DNA of 64,000 nt from Cytobacillus gottheilii (lineage in GTDB: Bacteria > Bacillota > Bacilli > Bacillales > Cytobacillaceae): the NCBI RefSeq assembly GCF_001636345.1, contig NZ_KV440945.1:2747354-2811353 (forward strand), in the 5' to 3' direction. The position numbers and the translations under genes are program-made. Below are positions 17,042 through 27,700 of this stretch, in pieces. A model generated the notes under the pieces. The model searched no databases and was not told the origin of the DNA. It saw only the letters and a list, made by a program, of their open reading frames with translations. Every line of letters starts with the position of its first letter. The stretch's first letter is position 1.

Positions 17042-17956
17042 CTATTCATTGCGCAAAACTTTTGCAGGCTTTATTAGACCGTGCTTTTCGGGATGATTCA
17101 TATAGATTGCCAACGCTCTGCCATTTTTATCTGAAACGAGAATAGGGCCGGCAATCGTTAAGAGCTCCTCTGGCGTCTCAAGAACAGCGCCATTTTTCAC
17201 TTTCATTGCTAATGTATCATTTATTTCATATTTCGGCAAATCAGAAAGTCCCGTCTCAAGAGGATAGAGAGCCTCTTCGATTGTACCGTTTTCGGCTTTT
17301 TCTTCAATCTCTGCAAGTGTCAGGCAATCAGATACTGTAAAGCTTGCTGACTGGATTCTTGAAAGATCTGACATATGCGCAGGAAGACCAAGCTTTTCAC
17401 CAATCATCACAGCAAGTGTTCTAATATAAGTTCCCTTTCCGCACGACACACGGAAGCGAAAGGAGATTGTCTCTCCAGTGAAAATCTCCCGATCATCCAA
17501 TAGCTCAATACTATAAATATTCACCTTTCTCGAAGGACGCTCTACTTCAATTCCTTTGCGTGCATATTCATATAAACGTTTGCCATTCACTTTTACAGCC
17601 GAATACATAGGCGGCGTCTGCGTAATCGTTCCTGTCAATTCATCTAATACAGTCAAAATTTGCTTGCGAGAAAATTCCTCAGTGATTATTTTCGTTTCGA
17701 CCATTTCACCTGAACGATCTTCAGTTGTTGTTGAAAACCCTAATGTCACTTCACCCTCATACGCTTTTCCTGCATCTGTTATGTATTCTGCCACTTTTGT
17801 GGCCCTGCCTAAGCAAATCGGCAAAACTCCTGTTACATCCGGGTCAAGTGTTCCTGTATGACCTATCCGCTTCATTTTTAGAATTTTTCTCAGTTTAAAT
17901 ACACAGTCATGTGATGTCATGCCTTTTGGCTTCCATAAGGGAATGATGCCTTCCAT
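17042..17956 (-). CDS. truB: tRNA pseudouridine(55) synthase
   Basis: TruB makes pseudouridine 55 in the T-loop of tRNAs. The 304-residue protein starts EGIIPLWKPKGMTSHDCV and has the catalytic motif GHTGTLDPDVTG with its Asp. The family usually has DPLATG; the DV here is a mild variation outside the catalytic Asp. SCGKGTYIRTLAVMIG is the second conserved block. A C-terminal PUA-like region follows. It lies downstream of rbfA beyond a terminator hairpin. Confidence 0.95.
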   Translation of the reverse strand: MEGIIPLWKPKGMTSHDCVFKLRKILKMKRIGHTGTLDPDVTGVLPICLGRATKVAEYITDAGKAYEGEVTLGFSTTTEDRSGEMVETKIITEEFSRKQILTVLDELTGTITQTPPMYSAVKVNGKRLYEYARKGIEVERPSRKVNIYSIELLDDREIFTGETISFRFRVSCGKGTYIRTLAVMIGEKLGLPAHMSDLSRIQSASFTVSDCLTLAEIEEKAENGTIEEALYPLETGLSDLPKYEINDTLAMKVKNGAVLETPEELLTIAGPILVSDKNGRALAIYMNHPEKHGLIKPAKVLRNE

Positions 17957-17991
17957 TGCAATTCCTCCTAGTAAAAGGATAATTTTTCATA

Positions 17992-18025
17992 AAAAATGGA
18001 TAGACAAAAGTGTCTATCCATTTTT
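17992..18025 (-). terminator. Intrinsic terminator of the rimP-rbfA operon
   Basis: AAAAATGGATAGACA and TGTCTATCCATTTTT form a perfect stem with a 4-base loop just after the rbfA stop. The symmetrical A/T flanks make it look bidirectional. Partial read-through into truB is possible, as no strong promoter is visible in the short gap. Confidence 0.9.
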
Positions 18026-18033
18026 AACTCATG

Positions 18034-18396
18034 TTATTCCTTATCATCTGAACGTTGTTCATCTTGAATTTGATGAAGCAGCGATTCGATGCGATTTCCG
18101 TAGTCAATTGACTCATCGAATTCAAAAAGAATTTCCGGTGTTTTGCGGAGACGGATTCTTTGCCCAATTTCTGAACGAATAAATCCTTTTGCCTTCGCTA
18201 AACCTCGCAATGTGTTTTCTCTTTGTTCCTCATCGCCAAGTACAGAAATATAAACAGTAGCTTGTTGAAGATCACCTGTAACCTGAACATCTGTTACCGT
18301 TACAAATCCAATGCGCGGATCTTTAATCTTTCGGCCGATGATTTCGCCAAGCTCTTTTTTCATCTGTTCCCCAACTCTGTTTGATCTAAGGCTCAT
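18034..18396 (-). CDS. rbfA: 30S ribosome-binding factor A
   Basis: RbfA is a KH-fold factor for late maturation of the 30S subunit and 16S rRNA 5' end. The open frame extends to 18447, but [20 protein letters not shown] at 18396 with GAGGTG at 7-base spacing is the family start, giving 120 residues. [19 protein letters not shown] is the conserved core. It closes the nusA-infB operon and is followed by a strong terminator. Confidence 0.95.
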   Translation of the reverse strand: MSLRSNRVGEQMKKELGEIIGRKIKDPRIGFVTVTDVQVTGDLQQATVYISVLGDEEQRENTLRGLAKAKGFIRSEIGQRIRLRKTPEILFEFDESIDYGNRIESLLHQIQDEQRSDDKE

Positions 18397-18508
18397 CGTG
18401 TTTTCACCTCTTATCCTACAGCATATCAAGTTACTCGTTGTGATCATGCTGTCTATCTATAGCATTTAACACTCTGCAGAAAAAATTCATTGTTGTGCAG
18501 GTGTATTT

Positions 18509-18790
18509 TCAGAGCCATTCTATATCCGTAATCGTCCGTTCTATTTCAGGAAAAGAATCAATGTATTTCAGGGCGTTATCAAGCTCTAGTTCAGTATATT
18601 TCTTTGCAGAGGATACTGCTACAATCGCTATTTTTGTCCGCTGCCATACATCCTGATAATCTACCTCTGATACGGATATATTATATTTCTGCTTTAACCT
18701 TGAAATAATCCTTTGCAGAACGGCTCTTTTCTCTTTAAGGGAATGTGCATCGTAAATAATACATTCACAGGCTGCTAAGCCAATGATCAT
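18509..18790 (-). CDS. ylxP: DUF503 family protein YlxP
   Basis: This 93-residue DUF503 protein has the family features [21 protein letters not shown] at the start (an alpha-beta ferredoxin-like fold) and [19 protein letters not shown] in the middle. The family is almost always encoded between infB and rbfA, which hints at a role in ribosome assembly or translation initiation, but no activity is established to my knowledge. Its start overlaps the infB stop by 4 bases. Confidence 0.9.
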   Translation of the reverse strand: MIIGLAACECIIYDAHSLKEKRAVLQRIISRLKQKYNISVSEVDYQDVWQRTKIAIVAVSSAKKYTELELDNALKYIDSFPEIERTITDIEWL

Positions 18791-20961
18791 TTACGCTCAA
18801 TTTCTTCCATAACAAATGCTTCAATGACATCCCCGTCTTTAACATCATTAAAGTTTTTAATCGTCACACCACATTCGTAGCCTTGAGCTACTTCCTTCGC
18901 ATCATCCTTGAAACGTCTTAAAGCGTCAATTTCACCTTCGAAAATAACTACGCCATCACGGATTAGGCGAATGCCGGAATCACGAGTGATTTTTCCATCA
19001 GTTACATATGAACCAGCAATTGTTCCAACCTTAGACACTTTAAATGTTTGGCGAACTTCTGCCTGACCAATGATCTTCTCTTCAAATTCAGGATCAAGAA
19101 GACCTTTCATTGCCAATTCGATTTCTTCGATTACTTTATAGATAATGCGGTGTAAACGAATATCTACATTTTCAGCATCAGCAGCACGTTTTGCATTATT
19201 GTCAGGGCGTACGTTAAATCCGATTACAATCGCATTAAATGCTGCAGCAAGTGTGATATCTGATTCATTGATTGCACCAGCACCTGTATGAAGAATGCGT
19301 ACGTTAACACCTTCAACATCAATTTTCTGCAATGCAGCCACAAGTGCTTCAGCAGAACCTTGAACATCAGCTTTCACAACGATGTTTAAGTCTTTCATTT
19401 CCCCTTGTTTCATATGTTCAAACAGGTTATCAAGACTAACACGTGTTTTCTCGTTGCGCTGCGCCTGCAATGCTTGAGTTGCACGTGATTCCCCGACACT
19501 GCGGGCTGTTTTTTCATCATCAAAAACAACAAAGCGATCGCCGGCTTGAGGAACATCATTTAGACCTGTAATTTCAACTGGTGTTGATGGACCAGCTGTT
19601 TTTACACGGCGGCCAAGATCATTCACCATTGCACGAACACGGCCAAATGTATTTCCAACAACGATTGGATCTCCAACCTTTAGTGTTCCATTTTGAACAA
19701 GCAATGTTGCCACAGAACCGCGGCCTTTGTCTAACTGTGCTTCAATAACAGTTCCAACTGCATTGCGGTCAGGGTTTGCTTTGTATTCCTCAACCTCACT
19801 GACAAGTAAGATCATTTCAAGCAAGGAATCAATACCTTCACCCTTGATAGCTGAAATCGGTACAAAGATCGTATCTCCGCCCCATGCTTCAGCAACAAGT
19901 CCATACTCAGTCAATTCTTGCATAACACGATCAGGATTTGCTGCTTCTTTGTCCATTTTGTTGACAGCAACAATAATAGGAACTTCTGCAGCTTTCGCAT
20001 GGTTAATAGCTTCAACTGTTTGCGGCATAACACCATCATCAGCTGCTACTACTAGGATTGTGATGTCTGTAATTTTCGCACCGCGTGCTCTCATTGTTGT
20101 AAACGCAGCATGCCCTGGTGTATCAAGGAACGTAATTTTTTTGCCGTTTTCTTCGACTTGATAAGCACCAATATGCTGAGTGATCCCGCCTGCTTCACCA
20201 GCAGTTACCTTTGTGTTTCGGATGGAATCAAGCAATGTTGTTTTACCATGGTCAACGTGTCCCATGATTGTTACAACTGATGGACGCTCGATTAGTTCTG
20301 CAGCTTCATCGTCTCCGAAATACACTTCCAGATCTGTTGTATCAATTTTAATTTCTTCTTCTACTTCAACACCGAATTCACCAGCGATCAATTCGATCGA
20401 ATCTTTATCAAGATCCTGGTTAATCGTTGCCATTACTCCAAGCATGAATAATTTTTTAATGATTTCAGAAGGTTCCCGGTGAAGTTTTTTTGCAAGTTCT
20501 CCTACTGTTAAGGAATCTGTGTAAGTGATTTTCGTTGGGAGTTCTTTTACTTTTTTAGGAGCAGGAGCGACTGGGGTCTGCTGCTGTTTGCCTTTATTTT
20601 GGTTTTTATTTTTATTGTTTTTGCCATTGTTTTTATTGTTGTTATTATTATTGTTTTTGTTAAACGGTTTGTTTTGCCCACCCGTTTTTGGTCCGCGGTT
20701 TTGTTGATCATGATTCGGTTTTGCCGCTGGTTTGCCGCCTTTTTCGCCACTATTTGAAGGCTGTTGTTTGGTCGGCTGGCTAGGTTTTGCCTGCTTTTCT
20801 TGCTTATTATTAAAAATACCGTCTAGTTTTTTTACTGCATCGTCTTCAATTGTTGTCATATGGTTTGAGACCTCGATGTTCATATCTTTTAGTTTTGTAA
20901 TTACATCTTTACTGGAAAGATTATGTTGTTTTGCATATTCATAAACACGCATTTTACTCAT
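18787..20961 (-). CDS. infB: Translation initiation factor IF-2
   Basis: IF-2 is the GTPase that brings initiator tRNA to the 30S subunit. The 724-residue protein opens with the IF2-N segment [21 protein letters not shown] low-complexity linker follows, with an Asn/Lys-rich tract at about residues 101-126 and Pro/Gln flanks. After a second IF2-N module comes the G domain (G1 GHVDHGKTT at 234-242, then DTPGHAAF and NKMDK), followed by domains II-IV. It sits in the conserved nusA-rnpM-ylxQ-infB-ylxP order. Confidence 0.98.
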   Translation of the reverse strand: MSKMRVYEYAKQHNLSSKDVITKLKDMNIEVSNHMTTIEDDAVKKLDGIFNNKQEKQAKPSQPTKQQPSNSGEKGGKPAAKPNHDQQNRGPKTGGQNKPFNKNNNNNNNKNNGKNNKNKNQNKGKQQQTPVAPAPKKVKELPTKITYTDSLTVGELAKKLHREPSEIIKKLFMLGVMATINQDLDKDSIELIAGEFGVEVEEEIKIDTTDLEVYFGDDEAAELIERPSVVTIMGHVDHGKTTLLDSIRNTKVTAGEAGGITQHIGAYQVEENGKKITFLDTPGHAAFTTMRARGAKITDITILVVAADDGVMPQTVEAINHAKAAEVPIIVAVNKMDKEAANPDRVMQELTEYGLVAEAWGGDTIFVPISAIKGEGIDSLLEMILLVSEVEEYKANPDRNAVGTVIEAQLDKGRGSVATLLVQNGTLKVGDPIVVGNTFGRVRAMVNDLGRRVKTAGPSTPVEITGLNDVPQAGDRFVVFDDEKTARSVGESRATQALQAQRNEKTRVSLDNLFEHMKQGEMKDLNIVVKADVQGSAEALVAALQKIDVEGVNVRILHTGAGAINESDITLAAAFNAIVIGFNVRPDNNAKRAADAENVDIRLHRIIYKVIEEIELAMKGLLDPEFEEKIIGQAEVRQTFKVSKVGTIAGSYVTDGKITRDSGIRLIRDGVVIFEGEIDALRRFKDDAKEVAQGYECGVTIKNFNDVKDGDVIEAFVMEEIERK

Positions 20962-20980
20962 GTTTTCACCCCCGCTAGAA

Positions 20981-21283
20981 TTAATCGAGCAACGTTAACA
21001 GTTTTTTCGCAAATCCAGCATCAAGCACAGCAACGACAACTCTTGCTTCCCTGCCAATTGCATGCCCAAGTATCTCCCTGTTTTCCACCATTCGCACAGG
21101 AACATGATAGGTCTTGCATTTGTCTGTTACCTTTTTTGCTGTGTTGCTAGAGGCGTCTGCCGAAAGCAATACAAGCTTTGCTTTGCCACCGCGGATTTCC
21201 TTAATGGCAAGCTCTTCACCTGATGTGATTTTACGTGCCCGATTGGCCAAGCCAAGCAATGACATCCACTGATTTTCTCTCAT
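20981..21283 (-). CDS. ylxQ: L7Ae-family RNA-binding protein YlxQ
   Basis: This 100-residue protein of the L7Ae/L30e superfamily is expected to bind kink-turn RNA. The segments [20 protein letters not shown] and [19 protein letters not shown] are typical. It overlaps the start of its upstream neighbour rnpM by one base and lies 20 bases before infB, so it is translated in the operon. Its function in the cell is not settled. Confidence 0.92.
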   Translation of the reverse strand: MRENQWMSLLGLANRARKITSGEELAIKEIRGGKAKLVLLSADASSNTAKKVTDKCKTYHVPVRMVENREILGHAIGREARVVVAVLDAGFAKKLLTLLD

Positions 21284-21564
21284 CAGGATTGCCTATTTTC
21301 TGTCTCGATGATGCTTAATAACTCATCATAGAGCGCTTCATCAATTGTTACTTCTAAGTGATTTGCTAAAGAGTTCTTCTTTTTAGCAAGCATTACAGCT
21401 TCTTTTTCTTTTGAAAGGTAGGCGCCACGACCGGATTTTTTTCCCGTCAGATCAATGGAAACCTCACCCTCCTTGGAGCGAACAATGCGAACGAGCTCTT
21501 TTTTCGGTCTCATTTCACCCGTTGCAACACATTTTCGCATTGGAACTTTTCTGCGAGTATTCAA
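21283..21564 (-). CDS. rnpM: YlxR family protein (RNase P modulator RnpM)
   Basis: This 93-residue YlxR (DUF448) protein carries the conserved start [20 protein letters not shown] and the segment [13 protein letters not shown]. The B. subtilis member has been described as an RNA-binding modulator of RNase P. Translation starts at a TTG (21564-21562) with AGAGGTG upstream. It lies between nusA and ylxQ, as expected for the family. Confidence 0.92.
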   Translation of the reverse strand: MNTRRKVPMRKCVATGEMRPKKELVRIVRSKEGEVSIDLTGKKSGRGAYLSKEKEAVMLAKKKNSLANHLEVTIDEALYDELLSIIETENRQS

Positions 21565-21580
21565 AGGTCATTCACCTCTA

Positions 21581-22711
21581 TTAATCTTGATCTTCTTCAA
21601 AGCTGAAGTTGTCATCATCTTCGAAGTCATCATGATCATAGCTCAGTAAAGTATCTTCACGCGGAAAGATCCCCGCTTCTCTGGCATCCGTTTCAGACTT
21701 GATATCAATTTTCCAGCCTGTCAGCTTTGCAGCTAACCTTGCATTCTGTCCGCGTTTTCCGATCGCAAGGGATAACTGATAATCAGGTACAACAACAGTT
21801 GTTGCTTTTTCTTCCTCGTTCACAATAACATCCAGCACTTTAGAAGGGCTTAATGCGTTAGCAACAAATACAACTGGATCTGCTGACCATTTTACGATAT
21901 CAATTTTCTCGCCTTTTAACTCGTTCACAACAGCCTGTACACGAGTACCTTTTGGCCCTACGCACGAACCAACTGGATCTACTTCAGGGTTATCAGAATG
22001 AACCGAGATTTTTGAACGGTCTCCCGCTTCACGTGCAACAGACTTTAATTCGACTGTGCCATCATAAATTTCCGGTACTTCGATTTCGAATAAACGCTTT
22101 AGAAGACCAGGATGTGTTCTTGAAACGAAGATTTGCGGTCCTTTTGTCGTTTTCTCAACCTTTGTCAGAAAGACTTTAATTCTGTCATGGGCTTTGTAAT
22201 GTTCATTCGGCATTTGCTCGTTTGCCGGGAGGATTGCTTCAATTTTCCCTAAGCTTACATAGATAAATTTAGGGTCTTGTCGCTGGACAATACCTGTCAT
22301 GATATCTTCTTCACGATCGATGTATTCAGAGTAAATAATGCCACGCTCTGCTTCACGGACACGCTGTGTCACCACTTGTTTCGCTGTTTGTGCAGCGATT
22401 CGGCCAAAGTCTTTTGGTGTTACTTCCATTTCGACAATATCTTCAACCTGGTAGTTTGGATTGATTTTTTGTGCATCTTCAACAGAGATCTCAAGTCTAT
22501 GGTCAAATACTTCATCTACCACTTCTTTTCGGGCAAATACACGCATTGTGCCAACACCCAAATTCAAGTCGATCCGAACATTTTGTGCCTGATTAAAATT
22601 TCTGCGGTATGCTGACACAAGTGCCGCTTCAATTGCTTCAATAATCACATCGCGAGAAATACCTTTCTCTCTTTCCAGCAATGTTAGAGCATCTAGTAAT
22701 TCACTGCTCAT
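21581..22711 (-). CDS. nusA: Transcription termination/antitermination factor NusA
   Basis: NusA binds RNA polymerase and modulates pausing, intrinsic termination and antitermination. The 376-residue protein has the N-terminal polymerase-binding domain, an S1 domain at about residues 135-200 and tandem KH domains with DPVGSCVGPKGTRVQAV and LAIGKRGQNARLAAKL. It ends in a strongly acidic tail (DHDDFEDDDNF). It is the second gene of the operon, 66 bases after rimP. Confidence 0.97.
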   Translation of the reverse strand: MSSELLDALTLLEREKGISRDVIIEAIEAALVSAYRRNFNQAQNVRIDLNLGVGTMRVFARKEVVDEVFDHRLEISVEDAQKINPNYQVEDIVEMEVTPKDFGRIAAQTAKQVVTQRVREAERGIIYSEYIDREEDIMTGIVQRQDPKFIYVSLGKIEAILPANEQMPNEHYKAHDRIKVFLTKVEKTTKGPQIFVSRTHPGLLKRLFEIEVPEIYDGTVELKSVAREAGDRSKISVHSDNPEVDPVGSCVGPKGTRVQAVVNELKGEKIDIVKWSADPVVFVANALSPSKVLDVIVNEEEKATTVVVPDYQLSLAIGKRGQNARLAAKLTGWKIDIKSETDAREAGIFPREDTLLSYDHDDFEDDDNFSFEEDQD

Positions 22712-22776
22712 GAGATTTTTATCCCCCTTTAATATAATGACAGTCTAACTTTCTAAATAGATCATAAGTTGGTGTC

Positions 22777-23247
22777 TTATGAAAAAACGACGGCTAAACG
22801 TGCACTTGCTACCTTATTAAAAGGAATTTGTACCGTTTTCTTTCTCGTCTTAATTTTTACTTCTACTTCTATCACATTTCCATCATAATGAGTTAAAACG
22901 CCTTCAAAAACTTTTTCTCCGTCAATCGGCTCATATGTTTTTATGTACACATTTTTGCCGATCGCTCTTTTAAAATCTTTGTCTTTCTTAAGAGGGCGCT
23001 CAGCTCCAGGTGAAGAAACTTCAAGAAAATAGTTGTATGGAATCGGATCTGTTTCGTCCAGCTTTTCGCTTAGTCGCTCACTGACCATTCCGCACTCTTC
23101 GATATCAACACCTGTTTCTTTATCAATGAAAACACGGAGAAACCAATCTTTTCCCTCTTTCACATACTCAATATCAACTAATTCTAATTGAAGTTCATCC
23201 AAAATAGGATTAACTAGCTGCTCAACCTGCTGGGCAACTTTGCTCAC
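22777..23247 (-). CDS. rimP: Ribosome maturation factor RimP
   Basis: RimP assists 30S assembly, especially the S12-S5 region. The 156-residue protein has an N-terminal alpha-beta domain ([20 protein letters not shown]) followed by the diagnostic [13 protein letters not shown] motif and an SH3-like C-terminal domain. It starts at a GTG (23247-23245) behind a strong AAAGGAGGGG site. It is the first gene of the nusA-infB operon, with a good sigma-A promoter about 150 bases upstream. Confidence 0.96.
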   Translation of the reverse strand: MSKVAQQVEQLVNPILDELQLELVDIEYVKEGKDWFLRVFIDKETGVDIEECGMVSERLSEKLDETDPIPYNYFLEVSSPGAERPLKKDKDFKRAIGKNVYIKTYEPIDGEKVFEGVLTHYDGNVIEVEVKIKTRKKTVQIPFNKVASARLAVVFS

Positions 23248-23345
23248 TCACTACCCCTCCTTTAACACATACATCTCAAATCGGGTCATATTTCCCAATC
23301 GAAATTAAATATATACTACCTAAAAAATAGCGTACACAACACGAA

Positions 23346-23365
23346 AGAGTGGGTTTCCCCACTCT
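23346..23365 (-). promoter_or_regulatory. Stable GNRA-loop hairpin in the rimP leader
   Basis: On the minus strand AGAGTGGG, loop GAAA and CCCACTCT form an 8-bp perfect stem capped by a GNRA tetraloop, some 35 bases after the predicted transcription start. The tail is TTTCGTG rather than a T-run, so it looks like a leader structure more than a terminator. Confidence 0.55.
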
Positions 23366-23399
23366 CCTTTGCGAAGTTATCCGTAGTATTTCCAATAAA

Positions 23400-23428
23400 A
23401 CTATACCATAACCAGAAAATTAATGCAA
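23400..23428 (-). promoter_or_regulatory. Sigma-A promoter of the rimP-nusA-infB operon
   Basis: TTGCAT (23428-23423), a 17-base spacer ending in TGG, and TATAGT (23405-23400) on the minus strand make a good promoter with an extended -10. Confidence 0.8.
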
Positions 23429-23434
23429 ATGACT

Positions 23435-23732
23435 GGAAAAGCGCAGGGGGCTTGCCCAGGGGCGACAAGCTTAAGGCGAGCCGGCTGGAAGGTTGTTCTT
23501 TAACCTTCTAGACGGATTGACTTAAGACCTCGAGCCCCTAGCCCCCGGAGCTGGATCTCGGAAAAGCGGAGGCGGGTCGCTCAGCCCCGACAAGCATAAG
23601 ACGAGCTGGCATAAAGGTCGTTCTTTGACCTTTAGGACAGATTGGCTTATGACCTCGAGGGGCTACCCGCCGGAGCTGGATCTCGGAAAAGCGCAGGGGG
23701 CTTGCCCAGGGGCGACAAGCTTAAAGCGAGCC
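23435..23732. repeat. Tandem array of a structured 125-bp repeat (two full copies and a 48-bp stub)
   Basis: Copies lie at 23435-23559 and 23560-23684; the stub at 23685-23732 follows copy 1 with one mismatch. Each starts GGAAAAGCG and ends GGAGCTGGATCTC. Nested stems are predicted: GGGGGCT/AGCCCCC and GGGGC/GCCCC in copy 1, replaced by GGCGGGT/ACCCGCC and GCCCC/GGGGC in copy 2, plus an inner AAGGT...ACCTT hairpin. The paired changes keep base-pairing, which suggests that structure is selected. It resembles a dispersed repeat family of Bacillaceae genomes; I cannot name it with certainty. Confidence 0.85.
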
Positions 23733-23769
23733 AAGTTCAAAAGTCTTTTATGTACGGTTTTGTACCTGC

Positions 23770-24582
23770 TTATTGTTTAATTCTAGTCATAAACAGATAA
23801 CCAATAACTGAAAGCAGTCGTATCTTATCTTTCTCTTCAAGCTGATCTGATAGCTCAACAATATCGTTTTGTGAGTCTCTAAATATTTTCGTATACTCGT
23901 GCGGAAATAAACCATTATAGAATCTGGCCCATTGCTTGCCCTCTACATCATACCATTTAAAATCCCCAGAAAATCCTGAGGCTTCAATAACTAGCACATT
24001 CTCATTCTTTTCGTTTATAATCTTTCCTTTTATATTGAATAATGCCTTCAATTCTTCCTGTATGTATGTACCTAGCTTTATATTATTTGGATCATATATA
24101 GACAGCTTAACCTGCTTCAGCCACCCTCTTTTATTGAATGTAAATAAGGTCTTCCCATCTGAAGATTCAAATCCATAGCTTTGCGGGAACATTAAAGTCG
24201 CTTCCTCGCTGAACATATATAACGGATACAGCCACCATGGTGTATTAATCGGCTTCAGCATTCCAATAAACTCTCCGTTCTTTTCGAAAAGAAGTAATCT
24301 CGGAATGATGGCAGCGTCCTTTTTTATCACCACATGATTTAATTCAGTTATCCTTCGCTGAGAATTAAGAATGTTAACTTCTTTAACTTTATTATAATGA
24401 GAGCGGCTGATCATTATAATAGAAACAGCGAATCCGAGCGGCAGAAGAAAAAAGGCTAACTCCAGCCATTCACGCTGCGTTTCTGGTGTCTGGAAAATGA
24501 GCCAGCCGATAAAAACTAATAATAGAAGAAACAAAATAACATATCCCAGCTTTTCCCTGCGTTTATATAGATCTGAAATCAA
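23770..24582 (-). CDS. Unrecognised membrane protein with a possible tubby/LURP-one-like domain
   Basis: I do not recognise this 270-residue protein with confidence. A TTG at 24582 with AAAGGAGG at 8-base spacing is the best start; an ATG 11 codons earlier lacks a ribosome site. Two transmembrane segments are clear near the N-terminus (around YVILFLLLLVFIGWLIF and ELAFFLLPLGFAVSIIMI). The rest is cytoplasmic or external and beta-rich, with repeated pattern blocks such as TLFTFNKRGWL, VLVIEASGFSGDFKWYD and YTKIFRDSQNDIVEL. This recalls the LURP-one/tubby C-terminal fold, an inference from pattern only. I do not remember a gene here in B. subtilis, where polC is followed by rimP. Truncated repeats abut its 3' side and the polC terminator its 5' side, so it looks like accessory DNA. 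Confidence 0.6.
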   Translation of the reverse strand: MISDLYKRREKLGYVILFLLLLVFIGWLIFQTPETQREWLELAFFLLPLGFAVSIIMISRSHYNKVKEVNILNSQRRITELNHVVIKKDAAIIPRLLLFEKNGEFIGMLKPINTPWWLYPLYMFSEEATLMFPQSYGFESSDGKTLFTFNKRGWLKQVKLSIYDPNNIKLGTYIQEELKALFNIKGKIINEKNENVLVIEASGFSGDFKWYDVEGKQWARFYNGLFPHEYTKIFRDSQNDIVELSDQLEEKDKIRLLSVIGYLFMTRIKQ

Positions 24583-24697
24583 AACAACACCCTCCTTTTC
24601 TATACATTTTTTCATCTTTTATCAATTATACGTTCAAGATACTTAGTAAGTTTCATTTTCTATAAACTGAGATTATTACGGATACCTTTCAAAACAC

Positions 24698-24731
24698 AAA
24701 AAGGACCGCCAAATGTGATGAGCGGTCCTTT
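24698..24731 (-). terminator. Intrinsic terminator of polC
   Basis: AAAGGACCGC and GCGGTCCTTT form a 10-bp stem with a 12-base loop and a TTTTT tail on the minus strand, about 20 bases after the polC stop. Confidence 0.93.
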
Positions 24732-24751
24732 CTTCTATAATATTTATCACC

Positions 24752-27700
24752 TTAAAACAAACTCAGCTGATTCTGATCAGGCAAAGCTTCCAGGCAGCCA
24801 TGATTATCTAGATATTCAATGATTGTTTTCGAAACTTTACCACGCTGCTGTAAGTCTTCCTTCGAGAGGAATTCGCCATGCTCGCGTGCATTTACAATAT
24901 TAAAGGCAGCGTTCGTTCCAAGTCCAGGGATCGAGTTAAACGGCGGAATCAAAGCATTTCCATCGATCAGAAACTCGTTTGCACTGGAATTGTATAAATC
25001 TACTTTCTTAAAATGAAACCCTCTTTCGTTCATTTCAAGAGCCAGCTCTAAAACAGTCAGCAAGTTTTTCTCTTTCGTTGAAGCATCTAAGCCTTTGGCA
25101 TTGATTTCGTCAATTTTAGCTCGAATTGCCTGTGAACCTTTAACCATTGCATCGATATCAAAATCTTCGGCACGCACAGAAAAATATGCTGCATAATATA
25201 AAAGCGGATGATGCACTTTGAAATAAGCAATTCTCACTGCCATTAATACATAGGCAGCAGCATGCGCCTTCGGGAACATGTATTTGATCTTCTTACAAGA
25301 ATCTATATACCATTCAGGCACAGTGTTTTTGCGCATTTCTTCTTCCATATCATCACTGAGCCCTTTTCCTTTACGGACGGATTCCATGATTTTGAAAGCG
25401 AAAGCAGGCTCAAGGCCTTGATAGATCAAGTAAACCATTATATCATCACGGCAGCCGATTACTTCACTCAGAGTACAGATGTCATTGTGAATAAGCTCTT
25501 GCGCATTGCCGAGCCAAACATCAGTACCATGAGAAAGTCCGGAGATCTGTACGAGTTCAGAGAAGGTAGTCGGCTTCGTATCCTCAAGCATTTGACGAAC
25601 GAATCTTGTACCAAACTCAGGTATTCCCAGTGTTCCGGTTTTACACATTATCTGCTCTTCTGTTACACCGAGAGACTCTGTGCCGCTGAATATTTTCATA
25701 ACCTCAGGATCATCTGTAGGAATCGTCTTTGGATCGATTCCGCTTAAATCTTGAAGCATACGAATTACCGTTGGATCATCGTGTCCTAATATATCTAGCT
25801 TAAGCAAGTTGTCATGGATGGAATGGAAGTCAAAGTGCGTTGTTTTCCATTCCGAGTTGCGGTCATCAGCGGGAAACTGAATTGGCGTAAAATCATAAAT
25901 GTCCATATAATCCGGAACAACGATTATTCCGCCAGGGTGCTGACCGGATGTCCGTTTTACACCAGTACAGCCAGAAGCAAGCCTGTCGATCTCCGCTCCC
26001 CTTAATGTAAGGTTATTATCAGATTGATAAGCCTTTACATATCCAAATGCCGTCTTATCTGCAACCGTACCAATTGTACCTGCACGGTAAACATATTCAT
26101 CACCGAAAAGCACCTTTGTATAGTTATGTGCTTTAGGCTGATATTCACCGGAAAAATTCAAATCAATATCGGGTACCTTATCCCCTTTAAAACCAAGGAA
26201 GGTTTCAAACGGTATATCATGGCCATCTTTTTTAAAGACGCCGCCGCAATTTGGGCAATCTTTATCAGGCAGGTCAAAGCCTGATCCCACCGAACCATCA
26301 TCAAAGAACTCTGAGGTTTTGCAGTTCGGACAAACATAATGAGGCGGCAGCGGATTCACCTCAGTAATTTCGGTCATGGTTGCAACAAACGAAGATCCGA
26401 CAGATCCCCTTGAACCTACCAGGTATCCATCATTCAGCGATTTTTTAACAAGCTTATGTGAAATCAGATAAATAACGGCAAATCCATGACCAATGATACT
26501 TTTCAGTTCTTTTTCAAGTCTTGCCTCAACAATTTCAGGAAGCTCGTCTCCGTAAATGCTTTTGGCCATATCGTAACTCATGGTCCGCATTTCTTCGTCG
26601 GCGCCTTCGATCTTTGGTGTATACAGATCGTCTTTAATCGGTTTGATTACATCGATCATATCCGCGATCGCATTTGTGTTTTCAACGACAATTTTTTTCG
26701 CCTTTTCTTCTCCCAGGAAGGAAAAAGAATCTAGCATCTCGTTTGTTGTCCTGAAATGTACATCCGGCAGATTATGACGATTGAGCGGATTGGCACCGCC
26801 CTGTGAGTTCACGAGAATTTTGCGGTAAATTTTATCATTTGGATTTAAGTAGTGAACATTACCGGTTGCTGCTACTGGAATGTTCAGCTTTTCACCAAGT
26901 TCAACTACCTTGCCGATGATTTCCTTTAACGCCTTTTCATCGCGGACAAGTTCAAGCTCAATTAGGTGTGAATACACTTCTTTCGGATGAACCTCTATAT
27001 AATCATAAAATTGTGCAGTATCTTCTACTTCATCTGGCGATTTCTGCATCATGCCTTCAAATACTTCACCTTTATCACAGCCTGAACCTACTAATAGTCC
27101 TTCCCTGTACTTCTGCAGAAGGGACCGCGGCAATCTAGGCACACGATAAAAATAATCAATATGAGAAATGGACACTAGCTTAAACAAGTTCTTTAAGCCT
27201 GTTTCATTTTGAGCGAGCAGTGTGCAATGGTATGGACGAGCTCTCTGAAAAGCATTTCCTTTTCCCATATTATCATTGAACTGATCATGATATTCGATGC
27301 CTTGATTTGCTGCATCTTTTAACATTCTTAACAGCAGGTATCCTGTCGCCTCAGCATCGTAAATAGCACGGTGATGCTGTGTTAACTCAACATCGAATTT
27401 TTTCGCTAATGTATTTAAACGATGATTTTTCATATCTGGATAAAGAAATCTTGCCAGTTCAAGTGTATCAATAACAGGATTAGGAGATTTCCCTAAACCT
27501 ATTTTTTTGTAGCCGACATTAAGGAAGCCCATATCAAAGGACGCATTGTGAGCAACAAGCACTGCATCCCCAGTCCACTCATAAAACTTTTTCAAAACGT
27601 CTTCCACTTCTGGCGCATTTTCAACCAAGTCATCGGTTATTCCTGTTAAATTAATGGTTGTTGCCGATAATTTATGGTGAGGATTTGCGAATGATTCAAA

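Larger units (their letters stand above)
23248..23769. other. Intergenic region with the rimP leader, promoter and repeat array
   Basis: This 522-bp gap contains, from the rimP side, a leader hairpin (23346-23365), the rimP promoter (23400-23428) and two full plus one truncated copy of a 125-bp structured repeat (23435-23732). I see no coding frame. Confidence 0.8.

Noticed and set aside
20525..20707. Plus-strand open frame rich in Leu/Phe opposite the infB linker
   Set aside because: It is the antisense of the Asn/Lys-rich tract in infB and has no independent support.
20547..20750. 67-codon minus-strand frame within infB in another phase
   Set aside because: It lies wholly inside the IF-2 linker in a shifted frame and has no ribosome site.
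23435..23732. Possible CRISPR array
   Set aside because: There are only two full units, directly abutting without spacers, each 125 bases long and internally paired; no cas genes are nearby.
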